Shown: positions 22,691-34,649 of the stretch, piece after piece
How the letters are laid out: every line of letters begins with the position of its first letter
How positions within the stretch are numbered: position 1 is the stretch's first letter
Source: Cryptomeria japonica
Lineage: Eukaryota > Streptophyta > Pinopsida > Cupressales > Cupressaceae
Length of the DNA stretch: 64,000 nt
NCBI RefSeq assembly: GCF_030272615.1
Contig: NC_081414.1
Coordinates: 4,215,501-4,279,500, forward strand
Direction of reading: 5' to 3'
Notes under the pieces: generated by a model
Seen by the model: only the letters and a program-made list of their open reading frames with translations
What the model was told of the DNA's origin: nothing
The model's database searches: none
Translations under genes and position numbers: made by a program

Positions 22691-25659
22691 TTCCTACAAA
22701 TTACGTGTCCGGTTGCTTATCTCTGCCTCTATTCTTCCAGATTGAAGTTGAAACCGGTGAGCAGTTTGTCCATATGTGGAGAAGGAATCATATGGCATCT
22801 TGAAGGTGCTAATAAATGACTGCATATCAGATTGCAGCTTGTCCTTCTGAGTGAGCACATCATCACAAAATAAATAAGGTTGACAAATCTTGCTGAGTAG
22901 TAGATTGCCCTCATCCATTGCATCTCTGATGTCCTTTTGTGCCTTCTGAAGTTCTGAGCGAAGCTCATTCAACTTCTTCACCAAGGCAATGTTCAGAGCC
23001 TTTTCATGCTCCTTTTTGGCATTTGTTTCTGCAACTTCTTCCAGGCTTTGGACCTGGTCTTCCACAACTGTACATAAAAGCTTTAATTGGGAAAGTGAGG
23101 AATCGGTACTGGGGAGGTTTGTACCGGGTATCAAATTGGTGAGTGTTTCCACCGCAGTTTGGATAACATCTTCCTCCTTTTTCCTCCTTAGAGCATCCAA
23201 TCATTCTTGAGCAAGCTTAATGCTCTACAGTAGCTCCGATTCATTTGCAGATTGGAGGTCAATAGGATTGGTAATGTTAGCCGATTTGACTTGACTACCG
23301 ATTTCCTTTGGAGTCTCCATGTGAGTGCTCTGTGTCACTTCTTCTTTCTCTTTGGCTCTTTTCTTGTCTTCTTCTGCCTTATTTTTCTACTCTTCTTTTC
23401 GCTTCTCTTCATCTTCATCCTTTTTCTTCTCCTCTTCCTTTCTCTTCTCCTCTTCCTTTTCCGCTTCCTTCTTCTTCTTCTCATCCTCTTATTTCTTATT
23501 CTCCTCTTCTTTTCTCTTTTCTTCCTCTTTCTTTTTCTTCTCATCCTCTTTCTTCTTTTCCTGTTCTGCCTGTTTTCTCTTGTCTTCCTCCTATTTCTTC
23601 TTCTCGTCCTTTGCCTGTTTTCTCTTGTCTTCCTCCTGTTTCTTCTTCTCTTCCTCTGCATGTTTTCTCTTGTCTTCTTTCTGTTTCTCCTGACCTTCTG
23701 TTTCTACTGGTGCATCCGGAGTAACATTATCACCGTTTAAGGCATCAACATCAATCGGTTCCATTTGAGTGGTAACCGGTTCTCCTTCACTATTGTATAC
23801 TTCATCCAGTTGAGTGATTTTTGATTCTTTATCTGCTTTCCTGTTGGCTTCAACCACTTCATGTAGTCTTAAAGCTAATTGAGCAAGGGAGTGGGTATCT
23901 TTGACCACTTACAGAACTTTTCCTTCCAATAACAAGAGTCTTCTTCTTCTCATGAAGAAGAGGCCCTTATATCTCTCCACCACTTCATACAGTTCTGTTT
24001 TAGGCACATCAGGAAAGTACTGTGCAAATACTTCCTCTCTTATTTCTTGTTCCTTTTCTATGGCAATGCGCCACTTGTTGTCTAAAGAATTATACAAAGA
24101 ATCAAGCATCTCAGATTTAATTTCTGATGGCCACCGGTCATTAATACATAAATAATTGATAACTTCTTATTCAACTTCTTTATTTTCATCATCAAAGCAC
24201 TCTTCCAAATCACCGAGTACTTTTCTTCTAATATTATTAATTGTTCTTTGACAATGTGTCAAAGGTTTGTAAGAGGAAATATCATTATTTACCGGTGTAG
24301 ATGTTGCCGGTTCACTCTTTGTCTTTTTCCTCGTTTGCCTAGTCTTCTTAGGTTATTCATCAGAGACAGTGTCCTCTGAGTCTGGTGTATTGCTTTTTGT
24401 CTTTCGCTTCCTCTCGAAGACTTTGGCAGGTGCCGCTTCCAGTTTCTTTTTTACTAGTGACCGCTTGGTCACTTTGGGACTTGTTGGAGTAACTAGTGCC
24501 GATGTTGAAGGCACTGCCTTTCCCTTCTTTACTGAGGGTTCTTGAATCGGTGTAACCCTTTCTAGATAGGTGTCGGTTCTCTTTTCCTTTGGATCAAGAG
24601 GTGAGGCAAGTAGGGTAGAGGCATATCCATCCAACATATAATACATTACCTCATATCCCATTGGTTCCACTTCTTCTTGTCTAGGCTCAACTGCCTCCAT
24701 TATGCACTCATCAACTTTGATGGTGAAACAAATGTCCTCCTCATACTTTTTGACTATATCACTATTCTTACCCTTTGGTTCATTTTGCATCTGAACTCAT
24801 CGAAGTATTTGTTCAACACTTCCAGATAGCCTGTTCCAACCGCTTGTAGGCTTTCCTTGATTTGCTTTGTCACTGGTTGGTCAGCAGACCACTGAATATC
24901 ACCTACTCCTGAAAAATAGCCTTGGAAGTAGAAGAACAACCCAAACAATAGTTGTCCAAACTTAAATTTTAGGGTATTATCCTGTTTGATTGACTTGAGG
25001 CTCAACAGAAGTTATCTTTGCATACCAGTGCACAGATCAAACGATGCATCTTCCTTTATCATCCTGTAGGTGGCATTTATCGCTGCAACAGAGACAAAGT
25101 TGATTCTACTGGAATGGAACATCTGGTATCCTATCACCATACACACATATTTGACCAAATCATCCTTGATGGATTTGATAGTCATTCCTCATGAATCGCT
25201 CACAGAATCGGTGAGCTTGGTCATTTCCGTCTTGCTGATCTTCCTTAGGACTGGTACTTCACCGACATTGCAGAAATAGATGATGGCATGAATTGCTTCT
25301 GGTGTAGTATCATGTGTCTGCTCTAAGTACATCTTATCACCGTGTACTCTGCTCAGAATAATTCGAATGTGATCATCCAAAAATTCTTCAAGAAAATAGG
25401 TTGCGTTGTGAAGTTTCTTCTTTTCCAGAATGCTGAATTCTGGTTTAATCTTCTTATCCTTTCCGCATAATAGACTCAACTGGGAATGAATCATCAGAGA
25501 TCCTAGGTCTTCAATCTTGCAGTTAATGAAATCTGAAATGCCTTCTTCCACTATGACACCAATGGGTATTTGAGATAGGGCATTGTATTTTGCCTTCCGT
25601 TGAATGAAGTCTACAGAATCAACGGGTGTACTAGAGCTAGCATGTGATGCTGAAGCCAT
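22691..25659 (-). pseudogene. Unknown ORF2 of element D, helical domain plus Lys/Glu coiled coil
   Basis: The frame starts at ATG 25659 (MASASHASSSTP) and runs about 3 kb. Parts in order: a helical domain with SQIPIGVIVEEGISDF and LEEFLDDHIRIILSRVHGDK; QLLFGLFFYFQGYFSGVGD (about 24960-24900); an acidic region with a basic KRKTKS patch; a Lys/Glu-rich repeat region (about 23700-23340); then a coiled coil ending at 22694. Several in-frame stops break it (for example near 25188, 24352, 23910 and 23590). I do not recognise the family. ORF E has the same plan, so it may be a shared transposon-borne protein. It sits where pol would be. Confidence 0.6.
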
Positions 25660-25911
25660 GATATATAAAGAATTTTGAAAAATATCTTCGTAGATCAAAA
25701 TTTAGGGCTTTGCAATTTGAACTTCGCTACACACTCCTTCAGTTGTTGAAATACTGCTTTGCATTCTACTCTTCTCCAACAGATGTTTGCTTCAGATTCT
25801 TCTTCAGGATTTTGATAAATTCTTTGAATCGCAATGTAAATCGCTTTTCTTCACTCTGCACTTGAAAACTTATTTGCTCGAAAAATGATAGCGAGAAATG
25901 ATTTGAAAATT

Positions 25912-25920
25912 CCTTTTAAA
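25912..25920 (-). promoter_or_regulatory. TATA-like box upstream of ORF2 of D
   Basis: TTTAAAAGG on minus, about 253 bases before the ATG, in the gap of about 440 bases between gag stop and ORF2. The gap reads like a 5' untranslated leader and would let ORF2 be made from its own transcript. This is inference from position only. Confidence 0.35.
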
Positions 25921-26102
25921 CAGATTCTCCACCTACCATAATAAATGCTCCACTATTAGGGCGTAAACCCTAATTTTTCCTTATACTATTTCTGGTTTTC
26001 TGCCAATCTGACAGGTATCTCATACTGGTTAAGGTCTTTTACCGGTGTCAACCGGGGGTTCGAGATATTTCACCGTTTGCTCCCCCTATGCTTTTATGAT
26101 GC

Positions 26103-27368
26103 TTAGTTTGCCAGTTCAGCGACTTCCACACCAGGTGCAAAAACCAGTTCTTCTTGAATCACTTCTTCTGGCTTCTTCTTCCAGGTTTTCTTCATATCTG
26201 CTTGAACAATTTCAACATCAATTTTTCCTTCCGGAGTGACCGGTATATCATCCGATATACTCTTTCTACTTCTGCAGAATCTTGCTGAATGACCCGGTTT
26301 GTTGCAATGATAGCAAACCATTCCAGGTGCTCTCCAAGGTCCATTATTCATGTTTCCATTCTTCCTTCTGCATGTTGCAGAAGTGTGACCATGACCATGG
26401 TAAATCATACAGATTGCTCTCCACCCGGTCGCCGCTTGATAGCCACCGCTACCTAACTGATGACTATAGGTATTAAACCAGTTTGGGTTCCGGTTCCCAG
26501 AGGGTTCAGGAAAAACTCCTTGATTCCTTTGAGGATACCTTCCGGTATTGTGCATGACAAGTCTGCATTCAAATGCTCTATGCCCAAACTTGTTGCATGC
26601 ATAACAATTACCATTGAATCTATTGGATCTAGGCTTATCATTCAGAAAATAAGGAAAATTATTGTAAGCCTTACTTCTACATACATTAGCAGTGTGTCCT
26701 TCCTTGAGACAGTTAAAGCAAACAGGTTTGAACTTTTGTTTACCTTTATCCTTTGATGTTGGTTGTTTCTTTGATGCTCCACTTTTTGTTCTAGAGGTCT
26801 CACCTTCCTCATATTCAGAGAAACCAAGTCCATTGGTATTCTTTACCGGTTTGGCTGATTCAAGCTTCTGCTCTAGCTTGACAGAGCTCTTGTTGAATTT
26901 GGCAAGTATTTCCTTTGACTCAGTGAGTTCTTTGGAAATGGCAGCATTGGATTCCTTCATGGTTGCATTCTTAGAGATAGCCATGTTTAGTTCACCTTGC
27001 ACTTCTTTTTTTTCCATTTTGCTTCCATGAAGACGAGCGGTAAGTGCACTGATCTCTTGCTTCGGCTTGGAGATCTCATGATCTTTGTCTTTTACCAGAT
27101 CTTTAGCTTTCCTCTGGTTCTCAAGCTCTTGACACATCCTGATCGTTAGGCCTTCAAGTTCCCTTCTTAGGTTGGCATTGGACTCATTCAGTTTTTCAAC
27201 TTCTTGAATTAGGGCTTCCATGTCCGCTTCATCAGAAGAACTGTTTTCAGTTAACTCCATCAGTTTTTCAGCATGCTCTCTTCTTTTTGCCTGAGAGGCC
27301 TTATATTTGACCATAAGTTCATCATAGGCTTGCTCAGACTGAGTGAGTCGATGAGTAAGTTCCCTCAT
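26103..27368 (-). CDS. Gag-like zinc-knuckle protein of element D
   Basis: A 421-residue open frame without stops. Residues about 1-170 are coiled coil (heptads around LIQEVEKLNESNANLRREL). A basic linker follows. Four knuckles lie in the C-terminal half: CFNCLKEGHTANVC, CYACNKFGHRAFEC, CMIYHGHGHTSATC and CYHCNKPGHSARFC. The third has Tyr for the second Cys and probably does not bind zinc in the usual way. The usual copia gag N-terminal domain is not visible, so the protein may be a shortened gag. The ATG is about 50 bases after the primer site. It would bind RNA in virus-like particles. Confidence 0.8.
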   Translation of the reverse strand: MRELTHRLTQSEQAYDELMVKYKASQAKRREHAEKLMELTENSSSDEADMEALIQEVEKLNESNANLRRELEGLTIRMCQELENQRKAKDLVKDKDHEISKPKQEISALTARLHGSKMEKKEVQGELNMAISKNATMKESNAAISKELTESKEILAKFNKSSVKLEQKLESAKPVKNTNGLGFSEYEEGETSRTKSGASKKQPTSKDKGKQKFKPVCFNCLKEGHTANVCRSKAYNNFPYFLNDKPRSNRFNGNCYACNKFGHRAFECRLVMHNTGRYPQRNQGVFPEPSGNRNPNWFNTYSHQLGSGGYQAATGWRAICMIYHGHGHTSATCRRKNGNMNNGPWRAPGMVCYHCNKPGHSARFCRSRKSISDDIPVTPEGKIDVEIVQADMKKTWKKKPEEVIQEELVFAPGVEVAELAN

Positions 27369-27420
27369 AGTGTATTACCCCATATCTCTTTCCAAGTGGT
27401 TAGACTTATAGAAAGGTTGG

Positions 27421-27433
27421 CTCTGATACCAAT
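27421..27433 (-). promoter_or_regulatory. Primer binding site of element D (initiator-Met tRNA)
   Basis: On minus TGGTATCAGAGCC follows the LTR end ATTCATCA after a two- or three-base spacer. TGGTATCAGAGC is the classical complement of plant initiator-Met tRNA in copia elements. Confidence 0.92.
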
Positions 27434-28645
27434 TGATGAATACTGAGAGGGGGGGGGGGTGAATTAGTATACCAAAAAATACTGTACTTAAATACTTTAA
27501 TAGTCTAGTAGTAAACCGATAAAACAGTTTAGCAAACAAACTGGTTAACACACATGCAAACCAAATAGCAAATAATGCATTCACCCACAGAAGCACAATC
27601 ACCATAACACAAGAGATTTTGACGTGGAAACTCAAATGGGAAAAACCACGCGAGATGAAACTCACAAGTAACTATCTGTAGAATAGTAACCAGACCGGTT
27701 AAGGTCATACAATGTTCTTTACCAGAACATATCCTGTTAGGAATCTCAATCTCTGTTAGGAGATAAGTCCGACTAAAGACTACCTTGTGAGAGGCTTTCA
27801 AATCCACATACGTGATCCACCTTGTTAGAGGATTTACAAAGGCTTTTCTGAGCCTACCCGGTTAAGGGTTTCTAACTTGTCAAAGATGTGAGTAATCAAC
27901 AAGTGAATGATCTAGCAAATGGCATAGTCTGCTTGATTAGATCCATTGTAGCTCATAGCTAATGCATTTCAGCATTACTTCAGTCTTCAGTAACTCCTTA
28001 CTCTGTTACAACTCACAAACTTGATCTTCTCAGTTAAGATCGCACATTCAAGAGCTTCAATGACCACCAAAAACCTAATAGCTACTCTCATACATACGCA
28101 TACAAAACCCTAGACATGATGTCCTAAAAAGGAATTTGATTTCATGTCGGTCCAATAGGATTACATTGCAAGTTCCTAGGTTCATTGTATCTAGACACAT
28201 TTGATAACATGACACAAAATCACCGTTAAAGTGTCGGTGGATGGTAACTCATCACAAAAATATACTGGTTGGTAACTCATCATAGAGTATTACCGGTTTG
28301 TCCAACTTTTCGGTTACCGGTTGGTGACTCAGAGTAATACCAGTTTAATGGATTACCAGTTGACAAAAATTGAAGACTGGGAAAAATATAACTGCCACTT
28401 TTGGCTCCTTTGCTCCGCTCCGCTTGAGATCCTTAAACCACTTGATCTCTCTATGCCGCTTGGATCTTTATACCGCTTGAGATTGGTAAACACTTTCTGC
28501 ATAACAACAGTAGTCTAAAGACTACAACATGATACCGGTTTCAAACAATTACCGGTTGAGCATAATTCATACATTCTCAAAGTGATCTCATAGCAAGTGT
28601 GTGTCCATCAATGACAATCACAACAAAATCATCAAAATGCCAACA
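27434..28645 (-). repeat. 5' LTR of element D
   Basis: 1212 bases, TGTTGGCATTTTGATGA to ATTCATCA on minus. A run of ten G lies at 27449-27460 on plus, where the other LTR has a shorter run. ACCGGT recurs as in the other copy. Confidence 0.92.
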
Positions 28646-28650
28646 TTTCT
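28646..28650. repeat. Target-site duplication of element D, right copy (TTTCT)
   Basis: It matches 20974-20978 exactly and abuts the LTR end. Confidence 0.9.
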
Positions 28651-31500
28651 TGCTCTATTGAAACTTGATCAATAATCACTAATTTCCAGTTTATACTTTC
28701 TGTCCATATCTCTAAGTAGTTCTCTTCAGTGTTAGGTAGAATCTTTTCTGCTACAAGGATGTCCATTTTGATCTCCATCATTTGTTTGAAATCATTCATG
28801 ATTTCCTTCCAAGATACTTCTTCTTTCTTAACATTCTTCAGGTCCTTTTTAATGGTTTCTTTCTTGATTAAGGCCTCATCATGAACAACTTTGGCCTTAA
28901 CAATGAAATCAAATGCAAGGGATTTGAATTTCGCCACCCAGTTTTTGGTCACTTTCCCGTAAACTTGATACTTTTGAAGACCTTCAATAACATCTCTTTC
29001 AACCTCTCCTTCTGGACTTAAAATAATTGATTGGTGAGCCACATTGAGTGGCATGGTAGAAGAATCAACTATGGAATTCAAGTAAGAGGACAAAGTTTGC
29101 ACTTGTTGCTTCAGTTGATCCTTTGATTGCTTTTCTTTTTCTGTTCTTTCCACTAACATTGCATCTACCACATTGAAATTTTGTATGTTAGCTTCATGAG
29201 AAGATGGACCTATATCAATTTTGGTCATAACAAAATCTGCAGGAGTGGCTTCATTCACATCTTTTTCAACAATGGGTCGAGCTATCTCTAGGCACATATT
29301 CCCTGAATTCAAATCAGTATTTATTCTTGAAGACACTTTGATGTTCTTTGGCTTCTTAGATCTCCTAAAAAGATCATATATTGTGTTGAATTCAGGAATC
29401 ACTAACTGCTCCAATATTCTCTTTTTCAATAGGCTTTGTTCTAGCCATGGGAGAGAAATATTTTCTGAGGGCTCTTTCATATTACTTTGTTGAAGATTTT
29501 GCTGCTTAGGTACGGGTAAAGTTGTTTCCTCTTGAACCTCTTCTATTTGATCAACTGGATTCCTTAGGAAAGAGGGCTCCATAGTTGAAGTAGGGTCTTG
29601 TACTTCATGATGAGGAGATTCAATGAGGATTGAAGGCGACATAGTTTGTATACCTTCATCAAGCCTTGGATCATCCTAGACCTCTACTGGATCTTGATCT
29701 TTCTCTTCTCTGGAAGTAGATTCTTCTTCTTTGTCCTTTGATCTTGATTTCTTCTTCCTTTGTTTGGGCTCATCTTCGCATGTATTTTAGAGAGTATTTC
29801 TTCTTGGAGGATCTTCATCTCTGCCACTACCTTGAGTTTTCTAGTGAGAAATAATATCTACAACTGGTGTATGAGAAGGAACTAATGAAGTAGAACTATC
29901 TTGATGGTTGCTTCTCCTTGGTGTCTCCTTCTGACTTGTTGGCTTTGTAGCAGTTATTTTTGCTATCCTTTTTCTGACCCAAGCTTCTGACTTTTTAATC
30001 ACAAAACTAGTTATTTCTCTGATGTCTCTAACTTCTAGATCTACCCAATTAATAGCAAGAAGAGGTTGATCCTAGATCTTCTCAAAATAAAAGGGACCGA
30101 TTAGATCCAATTCATCATCTTCAATGCCTTCAATAATCCATTCCATCTTGAAATTACAAATTTGTTTCAAGGTGAATCTTGTCCAATCTCTTTTTCTAAC
30201 TTCAAATTCATCTTCGCAATCTTCCTATAAGTCTTCAATATTTGGGAAATAGAGGTATCCAGGACCAAGTCTCAAATTATTCTTGATATATCTTTGCTAT
30301 CAAAGAGAATCTCATCTAGCAGGTGTACAAATTGATTTTGGCCAGAGCCCTTTTTGTATCTTTTGGTTTTGAGATAGACTCACATTTATAATGACCAAGG
30401 CAAATCGAGAATATAACTCCTTTGTTCTTCCTATTTTTGCATTTCTTCTGGACCGACATCAGCTGTCTACAAAGCTCGATCAAGAATAGCTTATCATCCA
30501 CATACCTTGGTAACCTATAAGGATAACCATTGAATCCTCCTACTCAAAGGTAGGTGAATTTTAGAAATTGAATGAAGAAACTTTCGTACTCCTTTATCAA
30601 TGTTATTGCTTCTTTTGATATCCTCATAGCTATATTTCCTTGAAGTAGCTTCACTGATGGCATTGTAAAGGCATCATTCACTCATCTGAAATGCATAAAG
30701 CTCTCCTCCAACTGCACCTGCTTGTAGTAGTCGTAAATCTATGTTTTTGGATTCAGAATACCAATTGTACTCAAACTTGGCCATGATCTTAAATTAGCAA
30801 TTGCATATATCAAATAAGAAGACATGTGAAAGCGTTGAATTGTCTTAAAATGGATCAACTGATTGTGTATGCAATCACTAATAAGATGACCCCAATCAAT
30901 GAATTATTTTCCTGTAGATATGACTATGATGAAAAGGTACATCCACATTTCAAATTCAGTAGAATTAGGGCTGCCTGTTACTCTATAAAGTAGGACTATC
31001 ATATGAAAGATCTCTTTAATTAAAAGAGAGCGGTGAAGTGTCTTAGGAAGATGAGATTGTCCTCCTTGTGATGTCACCATCCATTCTTTGGCTAAGTTAT
31101 TGAAGCATTTGCTTTTGTTGTCACTGAAATACTTGTAAGCCTTCTACTTATCGATGCAAGTGAACTTCTCCTTGTATGGCAATTGGAGAACAATGGCAAT
31201 GGAGATTCCATCTAGCTTAGCCATCAAATGTCCATCAACAGTCCTTATTTCTCCAGCGTCAGGGTTATATCCTCTTGCATATTCTACCACTAGTTGTGAA
31301 CATTGCGCTACTATGGGAAAACAAGCTGCATCCACCAACCCATTGTCAGCTATCCTGCGGGACAATTTTGATCTATCTCCTTTTGTTAGTGATTTTTGGA
31401 TGTCCTGCAGGTTGATATGTCCTATTTTGGTATCGAGAACCTTTGGAAGCATAGTGTCAATCATCAGAGCATATTCATAATCCTGAGCTTTATACTTCAT
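28646..31500 (-). pseudogene. ORF E, N-terminal and central parts (decayed)
   Basis: On minus from ATG 31500, an open frame gives MKYKAQDYEYALMIDTML and DGHLMAKLDGISIAIVLQLP. Then come pieces with LYRVTGSPNSTEFEMWMYLF (about 30980) and LPRYVDDKLFLIELCRQL (about 30510). The stretch 30310-29640 is full of stops. A clean frame follows at 29642-28646 with a Lys/Glu-rich helical text ending SIEQE, continued beyond element D at 20978. The middle part faintly resembles plant transposon-associated proteins of the Transposase_32 kind, but I cannot confirm that. The plan is like ORF2 of D. The first eight bases carry the target duplication of D. Confidence 0.6.
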
Positions 31501-33480
31501 GATTTGAAACCTCTTTTACTCCAGCAGGATGTGCTTATGAGGAAATTTCTAAAGCCTTTTTAGACCTCCTGCAACCATCACAATTTTGAGCATATTTATA
31601 TAACCTTCAGCTTTTATACTTCAATGTATGTACATTACATGATTTAACACTCATATCTCAGTGCATCAGCATGATCACAAGAAGTTAACATGAATATCTA
31701 AGATGAGACTTTGTGTTTCTTCAGAGCATAATTTGGAAAACTTCACAAGGCATCTCTATGCTTCTATATTCAGCATGAAAAACTACAGAGCATTTCTAAC
31801 TATAGAAACTAACATAATTCCTTCTTCATCATGCTCTGATGTGAATCAACGTGCTGGTTATATACTGCGGGTAATTTGAAATCTGCATGCAGAATAACCA
31901 TTCCCCTTCGTAATTTGGATGGACCAAGGTCTAAGTATCATGAGTTGTCTTGTCCGTCATAGCAGGCCGATATTTCGTTATCTTGTGCTTAAAACCATCA
32001 CAAAGGTCAATGGCAGAGCTCATTCAACCACTTCTCGCACGAGCCATAATTGAGTCTTGGCCCAAGAGCTAGTACGAGGTCGATCTGAGACAAATGGAGA
32101 AACTGTCGAATACCTTGTTGATCAAATTTAACCAAGCTTGCATCATATAAAACCCTAAAGCGTCGAGAGAAGGTGTGAACACATCGACTGCAACTTCAAA
32201 TCTGCAATGATTTTGTTTACTTGAGAATTCTATCAAATCGTTCACGTGCATCCTGGGTGGTTACACATTGTGCATGGATATTCATGGAGTAAACCAACTT
32301 CGGTGTTTGAACAAAAATTCCTTGTCATTATTCTTTGACGGCTCTCTAGTTGCTGGTTATAAACTCCCATTTTGGCCAAAGCAGAATGCTGGTAAAGGTC
32401 ATGGAACTTGGCTATGCATCTGCAAATCTCATTTGCTTGAAGGTTTCTGATTTTGTACGTCAACTACATTCATTTCATTGCATTCTTTGAGATGAAATCT
32501 TTGATGCCTTCTGTCAAACCATTGCACGAGTTATCGAATCCATACATCTATTCTAGTGCATAGCTTGCAATCTTTATGTTTAGTGAATTTATTTCATGTC
32601 TTCCTTCAATAGCACATGTACCCTATCTACATCTCCATTTTAGCACAAACTGGGAGCATCTAGGAAACCATGTTGCTCTGATTTAATCTTTAACATCAAC
32701 ATAAGTTGTTTAGAATCTGGAAAGAGCTAGATAGAGGAGCTTCGAAGCTGTTTGGGAGTTAGTTATAAAAACTAACTTCACATTAACGATTTCCTTATCA
32801 CTTGCCACGTATCAAATCATCGATGCCAAGTGGAACTCGAACAAGCTGTTATCTTTTGAATTTTACCTAAGTTATCAAAGAAGACATAAATCAAGTGTAT
32901 CAACTTCTTCATCAACTTGACCAACTTACCGATGAGATTGGGTATATGCTCCAACTAGCACTTCTCATATCGATCCTCCAAGAAAGCTGTCAGTTAAAGT
33001 GGCTAATGGGATGACTGAGGTGTTTTGAAACTAATCTTAACTTTAACGATGACTTAAGGAAAAGGCACAAGTTGCCGATAACTACCCTTCCAAACTTTGC
33101 TTCAAACACGTTGCTTTTAGTCGACTCAGGTTTGAAGTTGATTGTTCATAGTTGTATTCAGCCTATTTATCATTTCGGCCAACTTCATCGATATCATCTC
33201 AGACATTGGTAAGTTTGTTGCAACTACTGGTTTGAGTGGAGAGAACTTCGAGTTGAATGCGAATTGGATACTAACCATACGTATTGGCCAATGTTCAACA
33301 CTTTGTGAATTTTATAAGACACTAAGTGATCAAAGAGACATATCACCACTTTCTTGCAACTTCATATCGCCCCCCTTTTTCCATTTTGAAACTTGTCAAC
33401 TTCGAGATTGATGAACACTCAAACAATTTGAATTTATCCGGAAAGAGCCTATCTCTGGTTCATCGGCCTTTACTTTATTC
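31501..33480. other. Upstream region of ORF E, nothing recognisable
   Basis: No domain is recognised on either strand. Two similar stretches, ACTAACTTCACATTAACGA (32769) and ACTAATCTTAACTTTAACGA (33027), suggest an old duplication of about 258 bases. It may be leader or LTR of the element that carried ORF E. It continues after element A at 50227. Confidence 0.4.
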
Positions 33481-33485
33481 AAAAC
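33481..33485. repeat. Target-site duplication of element A, left copy (AAAAC)
   Basis: AAAAC directly before TGTAGACACC; repeated at 50222-50226 after the right LTR. Confidence 0.92.
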
Positions 33486-34274
33486 TGTAGACACCTAAAA
33501 TTGTCATGTCTAATTAAATAAATATTTTATTTATTTAATTATCTAAGCTTAATTCTTCTATTAATTAAATAAATCCTTATTTATTTAATTAATTCATTTA
33601 TCCTCTTCTAGCCTTATTTCTCATTTAAATAAATACATTTATTTATTTAAATTATCATTTTCCTAAATTAAATAAATATCTTATTTATTTAATTGATCCC
33701 ACTTCTTCTATTAATTAAATAAATCTTTATTTATTTAATTAATTCATTAGCCTTTTCTACCCATGACACATGTCATTCATCTCTTAATTCATACACTACC
33801 TACCCCTTTCATTATTTTATTATTTCTTTTACCTACCCTCTAATCATAGCCGACCTCCTTTTACACCTCTCAATCTTATCCCTCCATTTCATATAGTGTC
33901 TTCTATATAAGGAGATGCTTCCTTCATTATCAAACCCTAATGACCTAATGACCTAATAAGCTAACTACTTGATCAATTGACTACACTACGATCCTACTTG
34001 CAACCACATTCCGTTCTTTGTTGAGCTCTTGTGCACATAAAAATTTGAGAGCAAATATATCAAGCAAGATCAATGGAGATAGGAAGAATGGAGATCAAAA
34101 CCCTATTGGACATGTGATGGTATAATCTTTGTGATTTCATGTGATTTGCATTGTCTTAGGTAATCTTCATATGTTATGGTGGATCTTTGTTGATTGTTAG
34201 GTTAGGGTTTTTGTGGTTGAATTCATTTAGCCTTTCAATATTGTTATTATTGTTATCCATTTTCACCATATACA
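33486..34274 (+). repeat. 5' LTR of element A
   Basis: 789 bases with several ATTTAAATAAAT / AATTAAATAAAT blocks in the first 250. The TATA box is at 33904-33912. The right LTR (49433-50221) is 99.6 percent identical by direct reading. Confidence 0.96.
33904..33912 (+). promoter_or_regulatory. TATA box of the A LTR promoter
   Basis: TATATAAGG, 418 bases into the LTR, with transcription expected about 30 bases downstream (near 33940). The same box is in the right LTR near 49852. Confidence 0.75.
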
Positions 34275-34277
34275 TTT

Positions 34278-34295
34278 TGGCACGCCTGGTGGGAC
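34278..34295 (+). promoter_or_regulatory. Primer binding site of element A
   Basis: TGGCACGCCTGGTGGGAC begins three bases after the LTR. It would pair with a tRNA 3' end that finishes in CCA. I do not assign the tRNA. Element F has the related TGGCACCCACTGTGGGGC. Confidence 0.85.
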
Positions 34296-34405
34296 TCTTG
34301 TCCCTTTTGCATTTAACCTTTGGTTGTAGATTTTGTATTTTGAAGTTGCAGATTTGGCATTTCCGACAATATTTTTGACATTTCCGCATCTGCGAACTTT
34401 CGGAT

Positions 34406-34643
34406 CGCGTTTTTGATTTTCTGGCGCGTCTGAGACATCTTGGATCGCGTCCGTGTTTTCGACAAAATTTTATTTTGCAGGTTTCTGAAAGGTGCGTCTG
34501 TGTTACTGAAACGCGTCTGTGTCATTTTAATCCGCGTCTGCGTCTAGGAAGTGCGTCTGTGTTTTTTATCAGCGTCTGTGATTTACAAAACCGCGTCTGT
34601 GTCACAGAGGCGCGTCTGTGTAGAGGGTAACCGCGTCTGTGTT
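34406..34643 (+). repeat. Word block 1 in the A leader (GCGTCTGTGT)
   Basis: Seven exact copies of GCGTCTGTG and at least three one-base variants at spacings of 15-35 bases. The spacers are unrelated, so this is not an ordinary tandem repeat. The second block lies at 35876-36170. Confidence 0.9.
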
Positions 34644-34649
34644 CCCCAG

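Larger units (their letters stand above)
20979..28645 (-). mobile_element. Copia-like non-autonomous element D with gag and an unknown ORF, no pol
   Basis: It has two LTRs (27434-28645 and 20979-22168), both TGTTGGCATTTTG...CATCA on minus, a TTTCT duplication, an initiator-Met primer site and a PPT. The 5.3 kb interior codes for a zinc-knuckle gag-like protein and a second long ORF. I see no protease, integrase, RT or RNase H. LTRs differ by indels and many substitutions, so the insertion is clearly older than A. The class is like TR-GAG or LARD elements, which need enzymes from another element. It interrupts ORF E. Confidence 0.88.

Noticed and set aside
23252-23740. Long plus-strand frames rich in Leu/Phe/Ser
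   Set aside because: They are the complement of the Lys/Glu-rich coiled-coil coding repeat of ORF2 of D on minus.
30480-30520. YVDD motif in ORF E as a sign of reverse transcriptase
   Set aside because: No other RT block is found around it (no FAWSY, MPFGLKNA or LNPKKC type motifs), so it is a chance match.
33486-34274. The two 789-base copies as a segmental duplication
   Set aside because: TG...CA ends, a primer site after the left copy, a PPT before the right copy and AAAAC on both sides show that they are LTRs.
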